A stretch of DNA of 38,223 nucleotides from the NCBI GenBank assembly GCA_012514555.1, contig JAAZAB010000323.1, positions 1 through 38,223 on the forward strand, read 5' to 3'. The notes under the pieces are model-generated. The model did not search any database and had not been told where the DNA came from. It worked only from the letters and a program-made list of their open reading frames with translations. Both the position numbers and the translations under genes were made by a program. This document shows, piece after piece, positions 8,551 to 15,839 of this stretch (positions are counted from its first letter, which is position 1; each line of letters begins with the position of its first letter). Source of the stretch: Lentisphaerota bacterium (GTDB lineage Bacteria > Verrucomicrobiota > Kiritimatiellia > JAAZAB01).

Positions 8551-8624
8551 GGCGCGATAGCCAAGTGGTTAGGCACGGGTCTGCAAAACCTGTTACACCG
8601 GTTCAATTCCGGTTCGCGCCTCCA
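8551..8624 (+). tRNA. tRNA-Cys (GCA)
   Basis: A complete cloverleaf. The 7-bp acceptor stem is GGCGCGA/TCGCGCC, followed by discriminator U73 (8621), as expected for tRNA-Cys, and an encoded CCA (8622-8624). The D-arm is GCCAAGTGGTTAGGC. The anticodon stem CGGGT/ACCTG encloses loop CTGCAAA with anticodon GCA at 8583-8585. The T-arm is ACCGG-TTCAATT-CCGGT. The lytic transglycosylase gene begins 85 bp downstream and may share the transcript. Confidence 0.97.
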
Positions 8625-8709
8625 TGTTGTTCAGGATGCGAGCGGCAGGCAGGGCGTGGAAACACGGCTTGCAAGGGGGCCGTATTTGCGGTCTGCCAGG
8701 GGAGGGGGC

Positions 8710-9303
8710 ATGAAGACAGGGACGGGCGCATGGCGGCAAATCATTCTGGGGCTTATTGTCTTGTTCAGCACGGCAGGTCTGCCGGGAACGGCGCTGGCCA
8801 ATTCGCGGGCCCACCTTGAAACAGCCTCTTCAGGGCCAGGCGCCAAGTCGGCCGGCGAGGAGGCGGATTTCAAGATCGAAGCGCTGGTCGAGGCCATAAT
8901 CCTGGTGGAATCGGGCGGAGAAGCCAGGCGGGTCGGGCCCAGCGGCGAGCGCGGCCTCATGCAGATCAGCCATGACACCTGGATGCACGTCACTGATGTC
9001 ATGTATGGAAAGCCGCTGCCGTTCAAGAAGGCCTTTGACCCGGTTATCAATCGCCGGGTGGGCAGGGCGTATGTTGTTATGCTCAAGGATTTTCTGGCCG
9101 AGCACAGGGCCGAGTGGCGTTCGGATGAGCGCTCCCTGCTGCTGGCGTGCTACAATGGCGGGCACAGCCGCGTACGGGCCCGCGGATTCAATGCTGACAG
9201 CATGCCGATGTCCAGCAGGGATTACATACTCCGCGTTTCAGCCGTGCATGATCACTTCCTGGCCAAGGGCCGGATCTCATCGCAGATGGCCAGGGCGAAG
9301 TGA
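8710..9303 (+). CDS. Lytic transglycosylase (SLT domain), exported
   Basis: A 197-residue murein lytic transglycosylase that cleaves peptidoglycan in the periplasm. The ATG at 8710 directly follows a strong GGAGGGGG site; the frame is open further upstream but would run through the tRNA gene, so that start is rejected. The signal peptide is about residues 1-30 (hydrophobic 10-28, cleavage near ALA-N). The SLT fold shows the catalytic glutamate in ILVESGGE (E67), the GLMQIS motif (82-87) and ACYNGG near residue 145, all in the expected order. It overlaps the next small membrane protein gene by 4 bp. Confidence 0.92.
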   Translation: MKTGTGAWRQIILGLIVLFSTAGLPGTALANSRAHLETASSGPGAKSAGEEADFKIEALVEAIILVESGGEARRVGPSGERGLMQISHDTWMHVTDVMYGKPLPFKKAFDPVINRRVGRAYVVMLKDFLAEHRAEWRSDERSLLLACYNGGHSRVRARGFNADSMPMSSRDYILRVSAVHDHFLAKGRISSQMARAK

Positions 9304-9578
9304 ACAGGCCTGATCCTGCATGGGCACCCGGTTTGAATTCAAAGAAAACATTATACATCCTGACCGGATGCGTGTTTCTTGCCGTTGGCCTGGCAGGCTG
9401 GATTTTTCCCCTGATGCACGGCACCCTCTTCGTCGTGATCGGCCTGGTGATCCTTACCACCCACAGCAAAAGGGTCCGGAATTGGGTTGACCGTTTCATG
9501 GACCGGCACCCGCGGATCAAGCGCCGCTATGAAGCCTGGAGAGAGAAGGCCGCTGGGCAGGGGCGCCGATGGTTTTGA
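9300..9578 (+). CDS. Small two-helix membrane protein (PGPGW/DUF454-like)
   Basis: A 92-residue protein with a GTG start whose GTGA overlaps the transglycosylase stop, so it is probably translated by coupling. Two hydrophobic stretches (about 18-34 and 38-54) flank a WIFPLMHG turn and are followed by a basic amphipathic tail, which resembles small bacterial inner-membrane proteins of the PGPGW or DUF454 type. Function is unknown. Linkage to a murein hydrolase suggests an envelope role, but nothing in the sequence proves it. Confidence 0.75.
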   Translation: MNRPDPAWAPGLNSKKTLYILTGCVFLAVGLAGWIFPLMHGTLFVVIGLVILTTHSKRVRNWVDRFMDRHPRIKRRYEAWREKAAGQGRRWF

Positions 9579-9709
9579 CGCCGGGGCCGCGGGCGGCGCG
9601 GCCGGGGCGGTAAAATAGTTACTGCCCAGGCAGAGAATCTTGGCGCCGGCATCCACATTCCGGCTCCCGGCTGCCTGATTAGTTGCGAAAAATAAATCTA
9701 AAATGTCGC

Positions 9710-9738
9710 TGGACAAGGAATAAAAGATATTGTATAGA
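9710..9738 (+). promoter_or_regulatory. Promoter of the RRM gene
   Basis: -35 TGGACA (9710-9715, 5/6 to consensus), 17-bp spacer, -10 TATAGA (9733-9738, 4/6). The implied start near 9745 gives a long leader. Confidence 0.6.
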
Positions 9739-9816
9739 AGAGGGCGGACAGGTTAATCGATAGGTTTGATTTGGGGGCTTATGCTCCAACCCATTACCGT
9801 CGATCTCCTTCCACGG

Positions 9817-9840
9817 CGAATCTCTTGTGAGATTCGTTTT
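9817..9840 (+). promoter_or_regulatory. Terminator-like hairpin in the RRM leader (candidate attenuator)
   Basis: Perfect 8-bp stem cgaatctc/gagattcg with a TTGT loop, directly followed by TTTT (9837-9840). It sits 62 bases upstream of the start codon. A second 7-bp stem gggcgcc/ggcgccc follows at 9844-9868. An AU-rich, weak stem upstream of a cold-shock-type gene would suit temperature- or protein-dependent control; this is inference. Confidence 0.5.
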
Positions 9841-9901
9841 AACGGGCGCCCGAAACAGGATGGCGCCCAAAAGCAACGGCAACGCAGGGAGACGTAACGG
9901 T

Positions 9902-10237
9902 ATGGGCAGGAAACTCTATGTCGGAAACCTGAGCTATGACACCACCAACGAGACGCTCGGGCAGCTGTTTTCCGCGCACGGCAAGGTGGAAAGCGCAGAA
10001 GTGATCATGGACCGGGTTACCGGCCGCGCAAAAGGTTTCGGATTCGTGGAAATGGGTTCGGACCAGGAAGCGCAGGCGGCTATTGCGGCTCTTAACGGGC
10101 AGCAGGTTGACGGCCGCGCGATCGTTGTCAATGAAGCGCGCCCCAAGGAGCCCCGCACGGGCGGGTTCGACGGCGGCGGTTTCGGCGGCGGCGGACGTCG
10201 CGAAGGGCATGGCGGCGGGCGTTCTTTCCGGCGCTAG
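9902..10237 (+). CDS. Glycine-rich RRM RNA-binding protein
   Basis: A 111-residue protein: one RNA-recognition motif plus a Gly/Arg-rich tail, the layout of cyanobacterial Rbp and plant GRP cold-induced RNA chaperones. RNP2 is LYVGNL (5-10) and RNP1 is KGFGFVEM (44-51), with the RNA-stacking aromatics in place. The tail from about residue 88 is GGFDGGGFGGGGRR-like, a flexible RGG-type segment. The start at 9902 is chosen because AGGGAGA lies ahead and the RRM begins at once; the frame is open further upstream but that part is leader. It is monocistronic, with its own promoter, long leader and strong terminator. The likely role is binding of single-stranded RNA under cold or other stress. Confidence 0.93.
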   Translation: MGRKLYVGNLSYDTTNETLGQLFSAHGKVESAEVIMDRVTGRAKGFGFVEMGSDQEAQAAIAALNGQQVDGRAIVVNEARPKEPRTGGFDGGGFGGGGRREGHGGGRSFRR

Positions 10238-10254
10238 TTCTTGATTGTCATATG

Positions 10255-10288
10255 CTCCGGGGCGGCTTCCGCCCCGGAGTTTTTTTTT
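10255..10288 (+). terminator. Rho-independent terminator of the RRM gene
   Basis: An 11-bp GC-rich stem ctccggggcgg/ccgccccggag with a 3-base loop, followed by nine T residues starting at 10280. It lies 17 bases after the RRM stop, between convergent genes. Confidence 0.95.
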
Positions 10289-10321
10289 GCGCGGGCGCCT
10301 CGCCGGGCAAATTGCGCGGGC

Positions 10322-11626
10322 TCAAACGCGGATGGCGAGGTATGGAATGGGGAGGCGGCGCCGCGCTGTTTCACCCGGCAGGAGGCGCGTTTTGCGTTCC
10401 GGCTGCCTGCTGCGCTCGCTTTCGGGCCCCTGCCGCAGGAAGAGCCCGGAGCCCAGGCTGATTGCGTGTTTTCCGAAACGCGTTCCAGCCTCGTCTATGG
10501 CGCGGGACACGGCCTTGAACTTCTCGATGGCGGCGCGGTCTTCAAACAGATCTGGCTGCTCAACGCGGTCCGGCTCGATGCGGGTGAGGATTATCATGGT
10601 TGCCCTGTATTCGACGCCGGGCCGGTACAGGCGGCCGAACATCGCCTCCACGGCCGGCAGGGCCTCGTGGGTTGCGGACGTGGCGCGCGGGAGTTCCGTT
10701 TCAAGCCCCTGCTGGCCGTAGTCCCTTTCGCGAAGGACAACCGCCATTTTCCGGGCCCGGAGCCGGATTCGGCGGAGCTTGATGAAAGCGCTTTCCACGT
10801 TGCGCAGGAGCGCCGCGCGGATGTAATCAGGGTCGGCGCTGGGCGCGGGAAAGGTTTTTCCCTTGCTCAGGCTGGCCTGGGCGGGCTTTTCCGCGGCCAG
10901 GACGGGGTGAGCGGATACGCCGCGCAGCTCGTTCCAGATTTCGCGGCCGGTCTTGCCGAGCACCCGGGCGGCCCATGCCTCGGGACGGCTTGCAAAATCG
11001 AAGGCGGTCGCAAGCCCGAGCTTTGCCAGGAGCTGTACGGTGTTCGGGCCAAATCCCCAGACCTTGTCCAGGGGCAGGGTTTGAAGAAACCGGTGTATGT
11101 CGCGGCCGGGCACAGCCAAAAGCCCGGCCGGCTTCCGCGCCTTGGACGCGAGCTTGGCCAGGGTTTTTGTGAGGCTGAGCCCTATCGATACGCCCAGGTC
11201 GAGCTCGCGGCGGATGTCCTGCTGGATTCGGCGGGCGATGGCCTCGTAGGGAGCGCGCGCGATACGGCGCAGGCCGGTGATGTCGGCAAAGCCTTCGTCA
11301 ATGGAGTATTCCTCGACCATGGGCGTATGGCGGAGCATGATGTCGAACATTCGCCTGGAATAGAGGCTGTATGTCTCGTAGTCGCTGGGGAGCACAACAA
11401 GGCCGGGACAGAGCCTGCGAGCCTCGCGCAGGGGAACTCCGCGCCTGATGCCCAGCGCCTTGGCTTCGTAGCTGGCGCAGGCGATTATGCCGCGCTCCTG
11501 GCCGGTGACCAGGGGGCGGCCCTTGAGCGCCGGGTTGACCGACATTTCGACCGAGGCGAAAAAAGCGTCCCCGTCCACGTGCAGGATGGCGCGGGGAAAC
11601 GAATAAAGAAGAAAAGGCTGATCCAT
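10322..11626 (-). CDS. dinB: Y-family translesion DNA polymerase (DinB/UmuC type)
   Basis: A 434-residue error-prone polymerase for lesion bypass. Catalytic motifs are intact: HVDGDAFFASVE (first metal aspartate), SYEAKALGI, EEYSIDEGFAD (second acidic pair) and SIGLSLTKTLAKLASK. The little-finger domain follows, then a clamp-binding-like EQPDLFE near residue 365 and a basic tail. Motifs look more like DinB (Pol IV) than E. coli UmuC, yet the partner repressor has a UmuD-like C-terminal half, so the pair is a UmuDC-like cassette in organisation. The gene starts 9 bp after the repressor and shares its SOS-type promoter. Confidence 0.94.
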   Translation of the reverse strand: MDQPFLLYSFPRAILHVDGDAFFASVEMSVNPALKGRPLVTGQERGIIACASYEAKALGIRRGVPLREARRLCPGLVVLPSDYETYSLYSRRMFDIMLRHTPMVEEYSIDEGFADITGLRRIARAPYEAIARRIQQDIRRELDLGVSIGLSLTKTLAKLASKARKPAGLLAVPGRDIHRFLQTLPLDKVWGFGPNTVQLLAKLGLATAFDFASRPEAWAARVLGKTGREIWNELRGVSAHPVLAAEKPAQASLSKGKTFPAPSADPDYIRAALLRNVESAFIKLRRIRLRARKMAVVLRERDYGQQGLETELPRATSATHEALPAVEAMFGRLYRPGVEYRATMIILTRIEPDRVEQPDLFEDRAAIEKFKAVSRAIDEAGTRFGKHAISLGSGLFLRQGPESERSRQPERKTRLLPGETARRRLPIPYLAIRV

Positions 11627-11635
11627 GGCGGCCGC

Positions 11636-12220
11636 CTAACGGTATTTCCTTATCACCGCCTTGACCACCCCCCCGATCAGCAGCGAGCGCTGCGGGACGA
11701 TGGGCTGGTAGTTCCTGTTGGCCGGCACGAGGCGGACGCCGGAATCGTCGCGGATGAAATACTTGAGCGTCCATTCGTCGTCCACCTGGGCGATGACAAT
11801 GTCGTGATTCCTCGGGACGCCGCCTTTTTCGACGAGAACAAGGTCCCCGGGGTGGATGCCGGCCTCAATCATCGAGTCGCCGGACACCGTGAGCATGAAC
11901 GTGGACTGGGGCTTTTGAATCAGGAATTCGTCCAGGCTCATGGCGCCGGCCAGCTCTTCTTCAGCCGGGGATGGAAAGCCGGCCTGAATGGCGCCAAGCA
12001 GGCGGACCCCGCCGCCTGACGTGGCGGTCAGCGCAACCCTGCCCCTGTTCCTGCGGACATAACCCAGCGCTTCGAACTTTCTAAGCAGCTGAAAAACGGC
12101 ATTCTTTGAACGGTAGTCAAAGAGCTCGAGCATTTCATTGTAGCCGGGCATGCGCCGGTTTTCCCTGAAAAAGCGGCGGAGTTTTTGAAGCTTGGCCTGG
12201 ATGTCGGTTTTTCTCGGCAT
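11636..12220 (-). CDS. lexA: LexA/UmuD-like self-cleaving repressor
   Basis: A 194-residue S24-family protein; the start at 12220 has GGAG 10 bases upstream. Residues 1-65 form a winged helix: PGYNEMLELFDYRSKNAVFQLLRKFEALG is read in short blocks as the LexA-type helix-turn-helix followed by the YVRRNRGR wing. The scissile Ala80-Gly81 lies in IQAGFPSP, a cleavage context closer to UmuD. The catalytic serine is S116 (SGDSMIEAG) and the lysine is K153 (EWTLKYF). It should repress its own operon and be cleaved under RecA activation after DNA damage. With a DNA-binding domain and a UmuD-like protease domain in one chain, it could serve as both repressor and polymerase partner. Whether it is the main LexA of the cell or a dedicated copy is unknown. 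Confidence 0.9.
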   Translation of the reverse strand: MPRKTDIQAKLQKLRRFFRENRRMPGYNEMLELFDYRSKNAVFQLLRKFEALGYVRRNRGRVALTATSGGGVRLLGAIQAGFPSPAEEELAGAMSLDEFLIQKPQSTFMLTVSGDSMIEAGIHPGDLVLVEKGGVPRNHDIVIAQVDDEWTLKYFIRDDSGVRLVPANRNYQPIVPQRSLLIGGVVKAVIRKYR

Positions 12221-12277
12221 GACAACGCATCTCCAAAATCCTGCCGGCAAAATGCCGGGAAGGGCTGAATTGACTTA

Positions 12278-12306
12278 AATGTAAATGAACTAAAGTTCAC
12301 TTTCAA
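12278..12306 (-). promoter_or_regulatory. lexA-dinB promoter with an SOS-type operator in the spacer
   Basis: On the minus strand: -35 TTGAAA (12301-12306), exactly 17 bp of spacer, -10 TACATT (12278-12283). The spacer holds the perfect palindrome TGAAC-N4-GTTCA (12286-12299). This contains GAAC-N4-GTTC, the known Gram-positive LexA (Cheo-box) pattern. Repressor binding there would block RNA polymerase. A small hairpin (ccggca/tgccgg, 12244-12258) lies in the leader. Confidence 0.8.
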
Positions 12307-12621
12307 GGGAAAAATGAATCGAAATGGCGCCTGATAAAATATCCGCCCGGACGGTCCGGAAGAACCCGGCGGTCTTGTTGCGGGGGGTGCATGCCGGTGT
12401 AAAAACAACGGTCGGGCTGTCGCTTGCCTGATTTTACCTAACATCTTTCATGCAAAAACGCTAAGCTTGTGTTCCAGCGGGTTTTTTTTGGGGTGCGAAA
12501 ATATCTATTGACGTATTTCGTTTTTTCCTATAGATTTAACAACCTGAATGTTTTGAACCGCGCTTTGCCGGGTTTAAAAAGGCGATTCTGAGCATGGGGC
12601 AATCAGAAGGGAATCCACTAA
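12307..12621. other. Intergenic region between lexA and ispD
   Basis: No gene is seen. It contains a 6-bp palindrome with a one-base centre (ccggac-g-gtccgg, 12347-12359), T-rich tracts near 12480-12530, the ispD promoter (12508-12536) and the ispD ribosome site AGAAGGGA just before 12622. Confidence 0.6.
12508..12536 (+). promoter_or_regulatory. ispD promoter
   Basis: -35 TTGACG (12508-12513), 17-bp T-rich spacer, -10 TAGATT (12531-12536). It lies about 85 bases before the ispD start and is the likely head of the long plus-strand block. Confidence 0.6.
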
Positions 12622-13299
12622 ATGAACTGCGGAATCATTGTTGCGGCGGGCAAGAGTGAGCGTATGGGAAAGGGCGTGGACAAGGCGTTCCTCAGCCTTG
12701 GCGCCAAGCCGGTGGTGGTTTATTCCTTGCTTGCGTTCGAGCATTGCCCGGACATTGAGGAAGTGGTCCTGGTGGTAAGGAGCGATAGGATTGAAGCGGC
12801 CCGCTGCATGGTGCAGATGTTCGGCTGCATGAAGGTCAAGAAGATAGTGGCCGGCGGGCTGCAGCGCCAGGTGTCCGTGGTCAAGGGGCTGGAGGCGGTG
12901 AGAGACGGCGTTTCCGTGGTGGTCGTGCATGACGGCGCCCGGCCGTGCGTGACGCCCGAGCTGATTTCGGCGTCCGTGCGATCGGCCCGGGAACACGGGT
13001 CCGGGGTGGCTGCGGTGAAGATAACGGATACTGTCAAGGAAGTGGTAAAGGGCAACATGATCGCCAAGACCGTGGATCGCACCAAGCTATGGGCGGTGCA
13101 GACTCCCCAGGCTTTCAAGCGCGACCTGCTGGTCAAGGCGTTGGATTTGGTCAAAAAGAAAAAGCTGACCGTTACAGACGAGGCATCCGCCGTGGAGCTG
13201 ATTTCCAAGAATGTCAGGCTGGTGGTTTCCAGTTCGGCGAACTTGAAGATCACGACTGCCGACGACCTGGTCCTGGCGGGCGCGCTCATGAGGCTGTAG
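12622..13299 (+). CDS. ispD: 2-C-methyl-D-erythritol 4-phosphate cytidylyltransferase (IspD)
   Basis: The third step of the non-mevalonate (MEP) isoprenoid pathway, transferring CMP from CTP to MEP. The 225 residues are typical. Visible signatures are the CTP loop IVAAGKSERMG (6-16), GGLQRQVSVVKGL (the G-x-x-R-Q-x-S-V motif), VVHDGARPCV, and TKLWAVQTPQAF near residue 153. It is the first gene of a colinear set. IspF, its frequent neighbour, is absent here. Confidence 0.94.
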   Translation: MNCGIIVAAGKSERMGKGVDKAFLSLGAKPVVVYSLLAFEHCPDIEEVVLVVRSDRIEAARCMVQMFGCMKVKKIVAGGLQRQVSVVKGLEAVRDGVSVVVVHDGARPCVTPELISASVRSAREHGSGVAAVKITDTVKEVVKGNMIAKTVDRTKLWAVQTPQAFKRDLLVKALDLVKKKKLTVTDEASAVELISKNVRLVVSSSANLKITTADDLVLAGALMRL

Positions 13300-13338
13300 C
13301 GCTTTTCGGCCTTTTACCTTTGACGACAAGGACGGAGA

Positions 13339-14073
13339 ATGATGAGCGGCCAGGTTTACGCCGTATTTGGGGATGTGCATTCAAATTGGGAAGCGCTTTC
13401 CGCCGTACTGAAAGACGCGGGCGAGCGTGGCGTCACCAACTATCTCTGCGTCGGCGATGTGGTCGGATACAACGCGAGCCCGGTGGAATGCCTCGAGAAG
13501 GTGCGCGAGATCAAGGCCGTCACGGTATGCGGCAACCACGACCATTACTGCTCCTTTGACGACGATTTGAGCGGTTTTCACCCCCTTGCCGCGGACGCGG
13601 TGGACTGGACGCGGCGCCAGCTGTCCGCCGAGCACCAGAAGATCCTGTCGGAGCTGAAATACGTGGAGCGCACGGGCAACATAACGCTGGTTCACAGCAC
13701 TCTGGACATGCCTGAGATGTGGGGATATGTGTTTGAAAACCTGGAGGCGGAGGCCAGCTTCAATTACCAGGTGACGACGCTCTGTTTTTTCGGGCACACC
13801 CACGTGCCGCTGGCTTTCGAGAAGGGCTCCGACATCAACGGAGGCATTTATTCCCGGATTCGCATTCAGCTGGGCAGGAAATATTTCATCAACGTGGGCA
13901 GCGTGGGCCAGCCGCGCGACGGCGACAACCGCGCCTCGTACGCGGTGTACAACTTTGACCGCAAGGAAGTGGAACTGCGGCGGATTCCCTACGATTTGAA
14001 AACGGCCCAGGCGAAGATCCGGAAGGCGCGTCTGCCCGAGCGCCTGGCGAGCCGGCTTGCGCAGGGGCGCTGA
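13339..14073 (+). CDS. Calcineurin-like metallophosphoesterase (YfcE/PrpE-like)
   Basis: A 244-residue dinuclear metal phosphoesterase. The five family motifs are present in order: GDVHSN (11-16), GDVVGYNA, GNHDH, a late histidine in LVHST, and GHTHVP. The GDxxGYN type of motif is common in uncharacterised bacterial phosphodiesterases and phosphatases, so the substrate (protein phosphate, dinucleotide or cyclic nucleotide) cannot be named. Two tandem ATGs (13339 and 13342) follow GGAG. It lies 39 bp after ispD and 58 bp before a ferredoxin gene. Confidence 0.88.
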   Translation: MMSGQVYAVFGDVHSNWEALSAVLKDAGERGVTNYLCVGDVVGYNASPVECLEKVREIKAVTVCGNHDHYCSFDDDLSGFHPLAADAVDWTRRQLSAEHQKILSELKYVERTGNITLVHSTLDMPEMWGYVFENLEAEASFNYQVTTLCFFGHTHVPLAFEKGSDINGGIYSRIRIQLGRKYFINVGSVGQPRDGDNRASYAVYNFDRKEVELRRIPYDLKTAQAKIRKARLPERLASRLAQGR

Positions 14074-14131
14074 GCAAAGAAGGTGTTTTTCGAGCAACGC
14101 AAACAGCAACGCAAAACAAAGGAACACGGCC

Positions 14132-14305
14132 ATGGCTTACAAGATTGACGAAAACAAGTGCACGAATTGCGGGAAATGCGCCGAGGTTTGCCCGGTCGAG
14201 GCCATTTCCAAGGGCGAGAAGAATCACACGATCGACGAGGAAACCTGCGTGAGCTGCGGCCAGTGCGTGGACGAATGCCCGGTTGAGGCAATTTCAGAAG
14301 CGTAA
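14132..14305 (+). CDS. 2[4Fe-4S] bacterial-type ferredoxin
   Basis: A 57-residue clostridial-type ferredoxin. It has two CxxCxxCxxxCP cluster motifs, CTNCGKCAEVCP (10-21) and CVSCGQCVDECP (39-50), each followed by VEAIS, the usual pseudo-twofold repeat. The ATG at 14132 has AAAGGA 8 bases upstream; the longer open frame upstream overlaps the phosphoesterase gene and is not needed. It is a low-potential electron carrier in the cytoplasm. Its partner enzyme is not in this window, and the lysS neighbour (18 bp away) is functionally unrelated. Confidence 0.95.
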   Translation: MAYKIDENKCTNCGKCAEVCPVEAISKGEKNHTIDEETCVSCGQCVDECPVEAISEA

Positions 14306-14324
14306 CCAGGAAAGCAGGCTGACA

Positions 14325-15839
14325 ATGCCGCAGGAAGGCTCTTCTCCCGTTCCGGCTGATGCCCATTCGCTGCCGCAGGAGCGGGAACAGCGTATTGCCA
14401 AGGCACGGAAGCTTGCCGAGCTTGGCCGGGCGCCGTACGGGCGGGCATTTGCCCGCACCGGAACGCTCGCCGAGGTTCGGGCCGCTTTTGAGCCTGGCAG
14501 GGTTGTCCGCGTCGCCGGCCGCCTGATGACCATCCGCAACATGGGCAAGAGCGTTTTTGCCGATCTGCGCGACGGCACTGACCGCTTCCAGGTCTTCGCG
14601 AGCCGGCAGCAGATGGGGGAGGAGCCTTACGACGTCTTCAAACTTTTGGACACCGGGGACCACATCGGCGTGGAGGGCGAGCTGATGCTCACGCGCACGG
14701 GAGAGCAGACCGTGCGCGTGGACAAATGGACCATGCTTTCCAAGGCCCTTCTGCCTCTGCCTGAGAAGTGGCACGGGATCAAGGACCCGGAGGCCCGGTA
14801 TCGGCGCCGGTATCTGGACTTGATTTCGAATCCCGAGGTGCGGGCCCGGTTCGACCTGCGGAGCCGCATCGTGAGGGAGCTGCGCTCGTTCCTGTGGAGC
14901 CGCGGCTACACAGAGGTGGAAACGCCCATGATGCAGCCGGCGCCCGGCGGCGCGCTGGCGCGCCCGTTCGAGACGCACTACTCCGCGCTCAATGCCAGCA
15001 TGTACCTGCGCATCGCGCCCGAGCTGTATCTCAAGCGGCTGCTGGTGGGCGGCTATGACCGGGTTTTCGAGCTGAACCGCAATTTCCGGAACGAGGGGCT
15101 GTCCAAGACGCATAACCCCGAGTTCACGATGCTCGAGGCCTACGAGGCGTACTCCGACATGCGCGGCATGATGCGGCTGGTGCAGGACATGATCCTGCAC
15201 GTGGCGCGGACCGTCAAGCCGGAGGGCCCGCTCGAGTTCGGATCGGGCGATCAGCGCGTGGACATGGCCCCGCCGTGGCGCGAGGCGGCGTACAGGGATT
15301 TGATCGTCGAGAAAATGGGTCCGGACTGGTACGAGCTTGACCGCGCGCGGGCCGGGGAACGGGCCGCCGCGCTCGGGCTCGACATTGCGCCGCAGATGGA
15401 CCTGTCCGAAATCACGCACGAGGTGTACGAGAAGGCCATCGAGAAAACCCTGATGGCCCCCACTTTCGTCACCCGCCTTCCCCGCGAGTTCGTGCCGCTG
15501 GCGCGCACCTGCGAGGATGACGAGTCGGTTGTGGATGTCTACGAGCTGGTGATCCAGGGCAAGGAGATTTCGCCGGGGTATTCGGAGCTGAACGACCCGC
15601 TCGACCAGCGCAGGCGCTTCGAGGCCCAGGTCGGCAAGGAGCGGCACAGGATGGACGAGGACTTCCTGGCCGCGCTCGAGCAATCCATGCCTCCGGCCGG
15701 GGGCATGGGGCTGGGTGTGGACCGGCTTGTGATGATCCTTGCCGGCTCCGAGGCCATCCGGGACGTGATTCTATTCCCGCAGCTCCGCCAGAAACCGGAA
15801 GCTGTTCCGGACGCCGCAGCGGGCACTGGCGAACGATGA
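14325..15839 (+). CDS. lysS: Lysine--tRNA ligase, class II
   Basis: A 504-residue cytoplasmic lysyl-tRNA synthetase. The N-terminal OB-fold (about 55-160) binds the anticodon. The class II core shows motif 1 near YTEVETPMMQP, the lysine pocket GGALARPFETHY, motif 2 FRNEGLSKTHNPEFTMLEAYEAY read as its FRNEG and NPEFTMLE blocks, and motif 3 MGLGVDRLVMIL near the C terminus. The start at 14325 (MPQEG) is preferred to the upstream in-frame ATG at 14283, which lies within the ferredoxin gene. The TGA at 15837-15839 overlaps the next gene's ATG. Confidence 0.96.
   Translation: MPQEGSSPVPADAHSLPQEREQRIAKARKLAELGRAPYGRAFARTGTLAEVRAAFEPGRVVRVAGRLMTIRNMGKSVFADLRDGTDRFQVFASRQQMGEEPYDVFKLLDTGDHIGVEGELMLTRTGEQTVRVDKWTMLSKALLPLPEKWHGIKDPEARYRRRYLDLISNPEVRARFDLRSRIVRELRSFLWSRGYTEVETPMMQPAPGGALARPFETHYSALNASMYLRIAPELYLKRLLVGGYDRVFELNRNFRNEGLSKTHNPEFTMLEAYEAYSDMRGMMRLVQDMILHVARTVKPEGPLEFGSGDQRVDMAPPWREAAYRDLIVEKMGPDWYELDRARAGERAAALGLDIAPQMDLSEITHEVYEKAIEKTLMAPTFVTRLPREFVPLARTCEDDESVVDVYELVIQGKEISPGYSELNDPLDQRRRFEAQVGKERHRMDEDFLAALEQSMPPAGGMGLGVDRLVMILAGSEAIRDVILFPQLRQKPEAVPDAAAGTGER

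Larger units (their letters stand above)
9579..9901 (+). other. Intergenic region and long structured leader of the RRM gene
   Basis: The first 130 bases hold no gene that I can see. From about 9745 the region is the presumed 5' untranslated leader (about 157 nt) of the RNA-binding protein gene. It contains two consecutive hairpins, at 9817-9836 and 9844-9868, listed separately. No peptide with a convincing ribosome site was found in the leader. Confidence 0.6.

Noticed and set aside
8545-8709. Upstream extension of the lytic transglycosylase
   Set aside because: It would translate through the tRNA-Cys gene; the ATG at 8710 has a strong ribosome site and begins a signal peptide.
10241-12019. 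A 592-codon open frame on the plus strand
   Set aside because: It is antisense to the dinB and lexA genes, runs through a strong terminator at its start, and has no recognisable domain.
13989-15683. A 564-codon open frame on the minus strand
   Set aside because: It is antisense to lysS and the ferredoxin, with no domain.
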